This document shows positions 8,014-15,477 of a DNA stretch of 15,477 nt, piece by piece (the first letter of the stretch is position 1; each line of letters starts with the position of its first letter). Both the position numbers and the translations under genes were made by a program. The stretch is from positions 1 to 15,477 of the forward strand of contig JANBPU010000345.1 in assembly GCA_027575805.1 (NCBI GenBank), written 5' to 3'. The notes under the pieces were generated by a model that ran no database searches, was not told the origin of the DNA, and was given only the letters and a program-made list of their open reading frames with translations. The stretch is from Mycoemilia scoparia (Eukaryota > Kickxellomycota > Kickxellomycetes > Kickxellales > Kickxellaceae).

Positions 8014-8663
8014 ATGTCTCAACCTCAACATCAAATAGACCCCAGCCAAATTGGCCAAGACTTTAATGGACAGGTCAATGTGGCAGGCGTAGAAATAAAA
8101 TTGGTTGCTTGTTTCCCAAACACTGAACAAGGTCGAGTAGAAAAGGAAAGTTTGGAATCATTCCGTGAAATAGCGGGCTCAGATTACAAAACAAAGATTG
8201 AAACAGAATTGGTAAGTACCATCACTCTAAGAATTATATTATATGCGGATATGTAGCTTCCATGGAAATAAGGCAACATAAATGCAAATACAAACAAATC
8301 AGAGCATAATAACCATATATATGTTTGTATATATCTATTTATTTATTTATGTAGAGTGAAAATATCAATGAGTCAAAGACTTTGGTTACCGCATCAATTA
8401 CCACAATTCGTGGTCGCTGTTCTAAGCTCCAATTTTATGTTGACAATTACCAACAAATAAACGACCTTATTGCAACCCTCACTGGCTTGACTACCTTGAA
8501 TCAACAATCTGTTCAAAAAGAAGATGAATTGATTAAAAAGTTCTTTGAAATCATTGAGCATTATCTCAAAAAACCACAAAGATCCAAATCAATGAAGGCC
8601 GTGTGTCTTGATCTTCTCAAGATTGGACAAAAAGATGTTTCTAGCCTTTCGAAGGGCAACTAA
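8014..8663 (+). CDS. G3, orphan two-exon protein, 168 aa
   Basis: Exon 1 is 8014-8211 (66 codons) and exon 2 is 8355-8663 (102 codons and a stop). The 143-nt intron is phase 0, with a perfect donor GTAAGT and acceptor TTTATGTAG. It is the longest and apparently intact member of the family. The N-terminus is Gln-rich (about 1-20), followed by a likely strand VEIKLVACFP (26-35) and a helix EKESLESFREIAG (43-55). Exon 2 starts with SENINESKTLV, whose SKTL word recurs in G1. Two probable amphipathic helices follow (LQFYVDNYQQINDLIATLTG and EDELIKKFFEIIEHYLKK), then a basic end. No signal peptide or known domain is seen. The frame starts at the first ATG after the TATA box; it has ACGGAA before it. 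Confidence 0.8.
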
Positions 8664-9390
8664 CCTTGTTAGTTGCTGCTAACTATGAACAAAGCTCAAA
8701 CCACATATCAATGTGTATTATATATGCCATTAGCCATAATTTATAAGACCTTTTTTTCATTCTATTATTCATTCATTTTTATTTTTCAGAGCTCTGTTTT
8801 ATTCCGTATGACTTATTTTTTCCTATCCACTACGTAGTATAAATATAACATATATTTTATGTCTCAAAATATTTTGGCAATCAGTGTACTAAACTTTATT
8901 CAACATGTGAGTATGTGAGAAACATCTAGTTAAGACTGTGAAAAGATCATATGGATCATAATTTTTGAAGGGTGAATTTTGGTGGGTAACGATTATAGGC
9001 ACAATCACAGCGAAATGAGTGACTAATCCTTCAAAAATTATTACCCATATAAAGCTCATGGTGTGTTTAATAGAAAATATTAATCCATACACCCACCTTG
9101 CCACATGATTTGGTGTTTATCGTTTTATTACATTTTTTTGCTTTACTTGGGATTTATGTTTGAACTATATAATATAAAGTTCGGCGTTGTTTGACGAAAG
9201 TCCCTTTTTCCATTTTAGAAAGATTATCGGGTAAAGCCTTATTAATGTTATGGGCACATGATATTTAAGACATTCTGCATCCGAATGCTTTAGGATTTAA
9301 ATGCTTAAAGCGGGTAAATATACAGTCTTTAGTAAAATATCAAAATAGGCAATAGATTTTTTATCCATCTATCTAAAAACATGTCAATAT
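8664..9390. other. Intergenic region between G3 and G4
   Basis: AT-rich. It holds MITE copy D (8952-9047) and otherwise nothing I can call a gene. Confidence 0.5.
8952..9047. mobile_element. MITE family 1, copy D (96 bp)
   Basis: Starts TGGATCATAATTTTTGAAGG and ends TCAAAAATTATTACCCA, flanked by TA at 8950-8951 and 9048-9049. The inner sequence resembles copy B more than copy C. Confidence 0.78.
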
Positions 9391-9398
9391 TGCTATAA

Positions 9399-9938
9399 AT
9401 GCATGGTTCGCAAGATGGTCAGAGTAAAGAAACTGAGCCCTTATCAAATCTGAACGTAGGAAGCACTAATCAACGTTACATCAGGCTCTCTGAAAAAGTA
9501 GATCCACGTAATATCCAGTACTACTACTACTACTACTCAAGCCCAAGTCTAGCCCAGACATTTATTCAACAAGAAAATAACCAAGGCTGTGCTGTCCTTC
9601 ACATTTAGCACACACAGACGACAATACATGGCTGTAAATCCATATATCATATTGCTAACCACTTCTTGTAATTCTTTTGATTAGCCATCAATCCGCAAAT
9701 TATTCAAGCATAGCATCGATATTAATCCAAAAAACGTGTCACAATCCACTCACCAGATAAAACACTTAATACATGGTATTAATACCGAGAAAAAAAAGAA
9801 AAAGAAAAAGAAAGTGCAGGTGGTGATGATTGTAATGATGGTAAATCTCGTTTTTATAGGAACATATTTAGTGGAGATATTTCATTAAAGTCACCAGGAC
9901 TTATTTACAACAGGCTATGTGACCATTTTTCAGGCTGA
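9399..9938 (+). pseudogene. G4, degenerate paralog of G1 with a frameshift
   Basis: Exon 2 starts after TTGATTAG at 9685 (good branch GCTAAC at about 9653) and is phase 0 like the other family members. It reads PSIRKLFKHSID, then NVSQSTHQIKHLI, comparable to G1 SQSKTLCILKNI. At an A-rich run (9790-9811) the frame goes wrong. In the next frame, codons from about 9791 to TGA 9936-9938 give SAGGDDCNDGKSRFYRNI, which matches the G1 tail SGASGDDEKKDGRARRFFRKI. Exon 1 is uncertain. One reading is ATG 9399 with donor AAC|GTAGGA at 9456. Another is a tiny first exon ATGGCT|GTAAAT at 9628. TATAAA at 9394 touches the first ATG, which favours a later start. The (TAC)6 run at about 9521-9538 lies in the possible intron. 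Probably a pseudogene, or one with an unseen intron. Confidence 0.5.
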
Positions 9939-10100
9939 CTTATACACAAAGTCTTGAGGATGATCTATGATATTTGCGGGTCATCTGATTTCTGGGTGGT
10001 GATGATATGGCGGCTGTTGTGATATTAGACCACTTTATTATATTTTATCGCAACTGTCCATCCATCCATCCATCCATTCATTCCTTCCTTCCAGCTGAGT
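9939..10100. repeat. Intergenic stretch with a CATC/CTTC microsatellite
   Basis: Between G4 and the next remnant. The positions 10057-10092 are tandem TCCA units passing into TTCC units; the remainder shows nothing. Confidence 0.6.
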
Positions 10101-10532
10101 CAAGACAAGCATATGTGGAATCAGCTAACTCGTGTCTATATGCAATTGTTTTTCGGCATTTTACCAAATAAACAGATTATTAGCAATACAGCCAACCCCT
10201 TTTTTGGGTCACCCAAACAATCATGGTAAATTTGTGTAAGCATTTCCCTTACAGTATCGGGTCTTAAAAGTGACACTGTTCACACACATGCATCTTGTAC
10301 AAAAACCTTCTGACAAAGAAGATATATTAAAAATAGACTGGGAAATTGATGCTTTTTTGGGCTTTGGACAACAGTATAGGCAAACAGTAGAATGGTCTGA
10401 GATGTTTATCGGAACTAAAAGGAGGCCGTCTGGATCTTGATTACCTCCGTTCCAACATGCCTAAAGTACACAGAGACTCAATAAAGATGCATAGGTATTG
10501 CTTGGATCCTAAACTCTCCTTAGTCAAATAAT
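10101..10532 (+). pseudogene. Degenerate coding remnant of unknown family
   Basis: Three successive open stretches look protein-like but lie in different frames. The first, from ATG at about 10113 to TAA near 10228, gives MWNQLTRVYMQLFFGILPNK and ends SPKQSW. The second runs about 10241-10440 and includes KPSDKEDILKIDWEIDAFLG and QQYRQTVEWSEMFIG. The third runs about 10423-10529 and gives LDLDYLRSNMPKVHRDSIK before a stop. No sensible introns join them: the only GT-AG pair between the first two would be 29 nt and leaves the wrong frame. I read this as one old gene or transposon protein with frameshifts. I do not recognise the family. Confidence 0.32.
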
Positions 10533-11072
10533 AACAGAGTATTGTTCTCACGATTATTCAGAGTGGAATTCAATTCCTTGAGTGTTTTGGGTGCTAACCA
10601 TGCTGTCACAGTGCGCGTGTGTGTGTGTGCGTGTGTGGGAGGTCACACTTTCACTGACACTCAATCGGATTTTATATGATTCAGCCACATCCTGTGTTTT
10701 CATTCTTCTCCTTTCTCCACTCAAACCATCTTTAAGTAAAGTAGGAAAGGATGAATGAATAGTGGCACTACCATCTACAGCCTAGTCTATTTATTTGCCT
10801 TCAATCACTACTGCGCTTGTTTGATATTGCTGCCGCAGAGTCACCACAATAGTGCCTGAAGCCAGAAATAATAATAATAATAATAGACAAACACAGAGAA
10901 TGGTCTTATTTCCCAACAGTATTTAAGCCAAACCGGTTTCCCATGATTTCAAAATATTTCCTATCCATATATTATTACGCTATCATCAACCCTAATAGAC
11001 CGCACACCTGAATCTACCCATTCCCTATATTTACAACATAATCCCTAGCATCTGAGAATAAAAGTCATCGTC
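10533..11072. other. Intergenic region upstream of the GDSL hydrolase with microsatellites
   Basis: Holds a GT-rich microsatellite (10611-10637) and six AAT units (10867-10884). A TATA-like TATTTAAG lies at 10920-10927, about 145 nt before the hydrolase start, and may be its core promoter. No gene seen. Confidence 0.45.
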
Positions 11073-11519
11073 ATGTTGTTGAGATGTATCTCGTGGGCGT
11101 TTACGATAGTTACGACTGCCATACTTTCCATACCTTTCTATATAACAACAACAGCAGCGGCAGGTACAACTAAAAGTAAAGGGCAGCTTTTAGTATTCGG
11201 AGACAGTCTTTCGGATATTGGGAACCTATCGAACTTGTACTGGTTAAAAGCCTACTGGGAAAACCGAATAACTGATGGACCGATGTGGAACGAATACACT
11301 GCACTTCTTACAAACCGGACTCTCCACAATTATGCTGTAGCTGGCGCAGTGAGTTCAAATAATAGACTGTTCAACTCGACATTTATGTTTATTGAGGTTC
11401 CAAGTCTTTTAGACCAGATTGATCACTATCTAAAAAGTAAAAGCAGGGTTGAAGATCCCGAGAATGCGTTGGTTAATATCGAGATTGGGTCAAACAACTT
11501 ATTGATGTCTCTTAACAAA

Positions 11520-11550
<31 letters not shown>

Positions 11551-12218
11551 GTGATGATAAGGATGTAGATTATGTGGATGCAAATCAAGATCGAATTGCC
11601 AGCGTTACGGTCAAAAACATTATCAACGGGGCTCAAAGACTAGTTGATGAGGGTGGATTTTCGCAATTTCTTGTGTGGAATATACCTCCACTTTGGAAAG
11701 CGCCCACGTTTAATATTGGTGGAAAAAATCGGGTGGAAAAGAAAAGAAAAGTTGTCGAGAGCGTTGTTACTAAAATTAATAGGCTGTTGGAAATTGAATT
11801 CAACAAATTCATTTCAAACAACCACAAAAAACTCAAATTCGCCATGATCCATGATTTCCATCGAATGTTCAAAATGCTGTTACAACCAAACGTCGTTCGG
11901 GAATTGGGAATCACCGATACTACAACAAACTGTGTTGATATCGAGATCCATATCCTTGACTCTTATTGGAAAGAGTGTCCTAATCGACAACATCATTTCT
12001 TTTTGGATACTGTACATCCAACGGCAAAAGTTCATTATACTATCGGGGCCTTGGTTGAACGAGTCATTGCTACAAGTAGTCAGAATTATGATGAGGAATT
12101 TATTATCGATGTTATCCGGTGGTATGGGATTAGAGATGCATCGTTTAAGAATAATATTGTGGTGAAGTCGGGTGTAAAGAATGAGCCGGGATTTAAAAAT
12201 TTCTTTCTGTTGGAATGA
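11073..12218 (+). CDS. Secreted GDSL/SGNH-family esterase or lipase, 381 aa, single exon
   Basis: SGNH hydrolases cleave ester bonds of lipids, acetylated sugars and related substrates. All four blocks are present: block I VFGDSLSDIGN (41-51, nucleophile Ser45), block II YAVAGA (Gly91), block III IGSNN (138-142, Asn141) and block V DTVHPT (312-317, Asp312 and His315). Residues 1-30 form a signal peptide, so it is probably secreted; NLS, NRT and NST sequons at 51, 81 and 101 could be glycosylated. In block III the usual GxND ends in Asn rather than Asp. An insertion after block III is ten Asp codons (150-159, GAT repeats) followed by GDDKDVDYVD, a likely disordered acidic loop. A basic patch KNRVEKKRK lies at 218-226. 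No intron is needed. It is the only clearly recognisable protein family in the window. Substrate cannot be told from sequence. Confidence 0.95.
11520..11558 (+). repeat. GAT trinucleotide repeat inside the hydrolase gene
   Basis: Ten GAT codons, then GGT and two more GAT. They encode poly-Asp between blocks III and V. Length is expected to vary between strains by replication slippage without breaking the frame. Confidence 0.9.
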
Positions 12219-12687
12219 TGATGACGATGGATCAATGATTGATGTGCTGTTCTTGGAACTGAATTGCTATAAAGATACAACCATCATGTTTAGAATTATT
12301 ACTACAACTGCCACTATGTTGTCTTTTATAAACTCATTTTGACGCGCAATTTTTTAGATTTGCTTTTTGTGCTTTGCTTTATCTCCTCCTTTTTTCTGGC
12401 TGCTTTAGTATTTTACAATAACACAAGGTCACTAGATATTACTCGCTAATTAGAAATTCATAGTAAATTAATTTTTTAGTTTATGATATCTTAGATTCAA
12501 GTGAGTTATACCAGTACAAAATTTGTTGTACTGATTGATGTTGACCATTATAGGTATAAAATTATTGCCCATATGATGAGAATTCACATACACAAAAAAC
12601 CTTGGGCAAAATGAGTCTGTAGGAGTTGCATAACGGATGATCTAAATTTGAGAACTCATTTTGCATAAGGCCTTGTGAAATCTGACA
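12219..12687. other. Region between the hydrolase and the right arm, with hairpin and MITE remnants
   Basis: No gene seen. CAGTACAA/TTGTACTG forms a hairpin at 12512-12533. The segment about 12541-12574 ends AAAATTATTGCCCA plus TA and looks like one end of MITE family 1. A different element follows at 12599-12672. Confidence 0.5.
12599..12672. repeat. Repeat family 2, inverted-repeat element (copy 1)
   Basis: CCTTGGGCAAAATGAGT at the left and ACTCATTTTGCATAAGG at the right form near-perfect inverted repeats, including the 11-bp core GCAAAATGAGT at 12606-12616 and its complement at 12654-12664. The left half and the following AGTTGCATA recur inverted at 15039-15079. Confidence 0.6.
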
Positions 12688-12966
12688 ATATATTATATGT
12701 TGACTCGGTTAATTTTCTTTACAACTTATTTCTAAGCGATTTAACTTCCACGTTGGCTTTTATTAAAAATTAATAAACATAAATACTCACCCTTTATGTA
12801 TAAAGAGTCATCCCTTTTTCTTGCGAGTTATCCGGGAACCAAAAAGGAAACTTCTTTGTTTAAAGAATTGCGCCGCTCATTATTTCATTTAATATATCGT
12901 GTAGTTGTAGCCAGTTCGCAAAGGTAAGCACGTGTAATGTTCGTGTAGACTCATTTCGGCTCTTGT

Positions 12967-13317
12967 TTATGAAACTGGTTCAAATATGATGGTTTGTCTT
13001 TGGTCAATACCAAAGAGAAACAACGTATGGCTCTTAAAAGCAAGGAAAGAAAGGATGATTTGTGGATGGATGGAAGGTCCTTTGTCCACACTGCCCTGCT
13101 TTATGTCTTTATTCTTTTTAATATACAACGGCAATAAGAAAAGTGGCGATAATAATGAGATATCCATTTCCAAAGACATTTCATAGATGCATCTTAGTAG
13201 TACCCCCACTGCTATTCTACTGTATTTATCCATGGGAATAGTGACAATGTGGCATGAACAGCCTGGGATTGGAATTGGGTATAAAAAGTGCCGCATGATT
13301 CCAGCCACATTTGTCAA
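12967..13317 (-). CDS. Conserved 116-codon ORF divergent from peptide gene R (right copy)
   Basis: Same length and frame as the ORF at 2800-3150, with six residue changes. It lies upstream of gene R on the opposite strand and covers R's TATA box. No family, signal peptide or active site is recognised. Shared openness in both arms is the only support for coding. Confidence 0.3.
   Translation of the reverse strand: MTNVAGIMRHFLYPIPIPGCSCHIVTIPMDKYSRIAVGVLLRCIYEMSLEMDISLLSPLFLLPLYIKKNKDIKQGSVDKGPSIHPQIILSFLAFKSHTLFLFGIDQRQTIIFEPVS
13280..13287 (+). promoter_or_regulatory. TATA box of peptide gene R
   Basis: TATAAAAA lies about 205-211 nt upstream of the R start, identical in position to that of L. 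A second word, ATATAAATA at about 13460-13468, is too close to the start codon to be the main box. Confidence 0.45.
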
Positions 13318-13490
13318 GGCTGTCCAGTTTCCCCTCTCCTAAAAAATCATTCTCTTTAAACATCACAGTACGTTGATCGCATTCTCAAAAACCACGCCAC
13401 TCGTTCGCACCTTATCGATATCTCCCCCCATATCCTTGACATACATCAGCTCTGCTTCATATAAATATTGAACCAAACAGATTAGCAACA

Positions 13491-13673
13491 ATGAAATACC
13501 TGGCCTTCTCTTCTGTTCTCGTCTTTGCTATTCTTCTCCTTTCGTATACTATGGTGACTGCTGCTGCCCCAAAAATTAATCCAGAAATATTGGGTCCGGC
13601 GAGAATAGAAAGCGGTTTTGGAAGACCAAGGTTTGGTAGTGGTAAAGGATTTAACGATAACCCTCTTAACTAA
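13491..13673 (+). CDS. Small secreted prepropeptide R, 60 aa
   Basis: Signal peptide at 1-25 (core SSVLVFAILLLS, cleavage likely in VTAAA), almost the same as L except residues 3-6 (YLAF against CQVS) and 19. The pro-segment ends GPAR (35-38), a single Arg where P1 and L have Lys-Arg, so maturation may be weaker or use another protease. The last 22 residues contain GRPRFGSGKGFN (44-55), which matches L, then DNPLN, which resembles NYNPQ of P1. No cysteines. The gene lies in the right arm in mirror orientation to L, with a nearly identical promoter. Likely secreted; role unknown. As in L and P1, the GGTAAA word around codons 51-52 could act as a splice donor, but the unspliced tails agree better among the three. 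Confidence 0.72.
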   Translation: MKYLAFSSVLVFAILLLSYTMVTAAAPKINPEILGPARIESGFGRPRFGSGKGFNDNPLN

Positions 13674-13810
13674 GAAAAAAGAATATGAGTAATGTTAGAA
13701 CGCCACATTAACCACTATTCCAAAAGAGCAACCACCCTGATGTGGGGTTATCAGGACTGTATTTAAGGATTTATTGGGCGTATATTGTTGGATGAGGGTC
13801 TATGTTCCAA

Positions 13811-13929
13811 CAGGTGAGTTATTTTTTAATGGTGACGATTTGCTAATAGACTGTGATGACATATCTGGCCGTGATTGTGCCCGTTTGATCCTTGGCCACC
13901 AAAAAACACCCTTCAAAAATCATGATCCA
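13811..13929. mobile_element. MITE family 1, copy E
   Basis: Aligns with copy C from GGTGAGTTATTTTTTAATGG to TTCAAAAATCATGATCCA, including the inner GGCCACCAAAAA. Its left terminal repeat is worn. It is present only in the right arm, so it either inserted after the duplication or was lost from the left arm when that segment was replaced. Confidence 0.72.
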
Positions 13930-14134
13930 AATATGCATCCGTGTGTGGAGGGGATTTTGTTAGTCGTATGCACTCGAAATGTTGAAAAGACGCAAGGATT
14001 ATTTGGATCAATAGAAAATCCACAGAGAGACCACAACACAAGGTAAAAAAGCAAACACTTGTATTTCTCACATTTTTGGTCGATATTCAAGCGATCTTGC
14101 TAAAAATTACACACATATCAATCTTTGGCATTTA

Positions 14135-14209
14135 GATGTCTTTGTAAATGACGGCCACGACTACTTCCTTTCCCTTGCTGTTCTTCTCGTCACTGTGTTT
14201 TGTCTTTAA
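14135..14209 (+). other. Short conserved open segment in the arm
   Basis: After ATTTA, 24 codons read DVFVNDGHDYFLSLAVLLVTVF and end in TAA. The left arm is identical here on minus. It could be a membrane-type C-terminal exon, but there is no convincing upstream exon. Weak. Confidence 0.18.
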
Positions 14210-14426
14210 TAGTTTGCGGTTGTACTTGTTTGTGTTTTATATTTCATTTGTTGCTATAGTTGTTTTTATTTAATTAATGTATACGCATATACATCTTTAA
14301 ATTACTTTGGTCTATAGAGTCAATTCGCATCTCGCTAAAGATAGCCAAATCTTCTCTTCTATTTCCCTTTACAAATGAATCATTGCTGCACTATTGTTAT
14401 TCAAAATAGTTTAGAGAACAGACGAG

Positions 14427-14618
14427 ATGTTTGCGCTTGCTTTGACAGATGGGCATAAAATAATTGATCAGGTGAGTTTCCTATTCCTTCAAGCATGTTG
14501 TATTCTCCTGTTTATGAGGAAGATCTAAATAGCGATCAAATGTATGTATGGCAGGCAGAAATGTGGGTCCTCATCGGATTTTGGCCCAAGCACAGGGAAT
14601 TCTACACGCAGTTCCTAA
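14427..14618 (+). other. Exon-like pair conserved in both arms (right copy)
   Basis: ATG at 14427 opens MFALALTDGHKIIDQ up to CAG|GTGAGT (donor at 14472). The acceptor GGCAG at 14554, or GCAG at 14558, is followed by KCGSSSDFGP and TAA at 14616-14618 if the second is used, as in the left copy. Exon differences from the left arm are few. The stop position is kept although the stop codon differs. Confidence 0.3.
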
Positions 14619-14672
14619 GGAGCCCATTTTTATCTAATTTACACCAGATCGTAACCAAAATTTAACCATAAT

Positions 14673-14891
14673 ATGGTTAATCCACCTTCATCTTATTTCC
14701 GAGCCATGTTCGTTATTAATAAGAATATTGGGCTATTTATAGAAACAATAAAGCCAGAAGCATATGACCATGGGATAGTTTTCGACTTGGGAAAGGGTGA
14801 TAGGCCAAGATTAAAAAAGAAAAAATATGCCCAAGCTCAAAAGATAAAGAAGTGGAAAGTATACCGTGGATGGCTATGCATAGGGGCTTAG
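14673..14891 (+). CDS. Hypothetical 72-codon ORF just outside the right arm
   Basis: Starts MVNPPSSYFRAMFVINKN and has a basic centre, RPRLKKKKYAQAQKIKKW. There is no homolog that I recognise, no TATA box and no signal peptide. The ATG lies in the palindrome AACCATAATATGGTT at the arm edge. It may be a piece of an old transposon gene or chance. Confidence 0.2.
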   Translation: MVNPPSSYFRAMFVINKNIGLFIETIKPEAYDHGIVFDLGKGDRPRLKKKKYAQAQKIKKWKVYRGWLCIGA

Positions 14892-15477
14892 GCCTAACTC
14901 CAAGGATTTCATTGTTTTGCTATTGCTGCTAGAAGCAGGTACAAAGAAGTCACGAGTGTGGTTGATCGGCGATAATCTACCACACAAAAAAGGGCCTCTG
15001 CGTATAACTGGACCCTCGTGTTTTGGCCCAATCACCAGCCATTTGCTATGCAACTCTTGGAAACTCATTTTGCCTAAGGAGTTGTGAAATATGCCCATAT
15101 AATCTCTATCACATAGATCTTGAATAATTGAAAACATTAAACATAGCATTTAATTCCAGAGAACTTGCTCTAACCTAAATGGCAAGTTCTCCATCAAAAG
15201 GAAATAGATAGGCACCCTCATACATTCCCTGCAAGTTGGCCCATAAGCAGCAATACATTTTAGCTGGAGCCTGGCAGATTATTGGCTATTATCCGTGGTA
15301 TTCTTATGGTACACTTTCAAAGCAGATTCCGCCAAATGTTTGCAAACACTAGTCAGAAATGAAGTATTGCCCAGTGTGACAAGTCTAAGTCCACACCCTA
15401 TGACTATCACACTAAAAGGCTATTCTGAAGCCAACATTGGCTTCAGAGTGTGGATATTATGGATAAAGTATGTGAAG
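14892..15477. other. Right flank without a recognisable gene
   Basis: Non-coding by eye. It contains an inverted copy of repeat family 2 (15039-15079) and two hairpins: GAGAACTTGC/GCAAGTTCTC at 15159-15191, and CTGAAGCCAA-CA-TTGGCTTCAG at 15425-15446. Around the last, GTGTGA and TCACAC also pair (about 15375-15411), which hints at a further truncated inverted-repeat element. Confidence 0.5.
15039..15079 (-). repeat. Repeat family 2, partial copy 2
   Basis: On minus it reads CCTTAGGCAAAATGAGT, then AGTTGCATA, aligning with 12599-12640. Only one half is clear. Confidence 0.5.

Larger units (their letters stand above)
12688..14640 (-). repeat. Right arm of the large inverted repeat
   Basis: The mirror copy of 1587-3430. 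The inner edge is the word CATATAATATA, after which the arms differ. The right arm is longer because it carries MITE copy E and unique sequence between gene R and about 13980. The outer edge is near 14640-14674. Confidence 0.93.

Noticed and set aside
10057..10092. CRISPR-like or regulatory array
   Set aside because: It is a simple 4-base microsatellite without spacers.
11633..12280. Several frames over the hydrolase gene on both strands
   Set aside because: Shadows of the 381-codon GDSL gene.
13774..14046. 90-codon frame on plus in the right arm
   Set aside because: It runs through MITE copy E and is not preserved in the left arm; differences from the left arm in the shared part mostly change residues.
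14427..14471. Reading LTDGHK as an OB-fold piece of an RMI1-like protein
   Set aside because: Only a handful of residues match from memory, which is not enough to name a family.
1587..14640. The arms as long terminal inverted repeats of one giant DNA transposon
   Set aside because: No transposase lies between them, the outer edges fade rather than end sharply, I see no target duplication, and the arms contain their own genes. Inverted segmental duplication is simpler.
14874..15149. 91-codon frame on minus
   Set aside because: It overlaps repeat family 2 and hairpin-rich DNA and shows no motif or start context.
1..15477. tRNA genes
   Set aside because: No T-arm GGTTCGAAT-type word with a matching cloverleaf was seen; the one GTTCGATC is inside the 5S gene.

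Overview
The window looks like nuclear DNA of a fungus, most likely an early-diverging (Mucoromycota-like) one. The grounds are: AT-rich intergenic DNA, short GT-AG introns of about 90-145 nt, TATA boxes 115-215 nt upstream of start codons, a lone 5S rRNA gene of fungal type, short TA-flanked MITEs, and small secreted prepropeptides with dibasic (Kex2-type) sites. The phylum is inferred from general character only.

Layout. At 1-1250, after a truncated MITE, lies a 56-codon secreted prepropeptide gene (P1). At about 1587-3430 is the left arm of a large inverted repeat, and at about 12688-14640 is its mirror copy. The spacer between them is about 9.3 kb. Each arm carries one small secreted peptide gene (L on minus, R on plus), a conserved 116-codon ORF reading away from it, and a conserved pair of exon-like segments. 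The arms look about 95% identical by eye, except in a core covering the mature peptide and its 3' flank. There the left copy instead resembles P1.

The spacer holds two MITEs back to back at the arm breakpoint. Next comes a tandem set of four small two-exon genes on plus (G1 4372-4930, G2 6450-6970, G3 8014-8663, G4 about 9399-9938). They are orphan to me but related to each other: each has a phase-0 intron and patchy shared motifs. G2 carries an in-frame stop and G4 a frameshift. A 5S rRNA gene lies antisense between G1 and G2. The rest of the spacer is a degenerate coding remnant (10.1-10.5 kb), microsatellites and an intact secreted GDSL/SGNH hydrolase gene (11073-12218). Right of the second arm (14.64-15.48 kb) I see only hairpins, a MITE-like repeat and a weak ORF.

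How it may fit together. Nothing shows one biochemical pathway. The notable system is a three-copy family of secreted, probably protease-matured, mostly cationic peptides. Their promoters and signal peptides are conserved between the arms while the mature part differs strongly. Two copies sit in opposing arms around a cluster of fast-evolving orphan paralogs. This pattern resembles recognition, pheromone, effector or antimicrobial peptide loci, but function is unproven.
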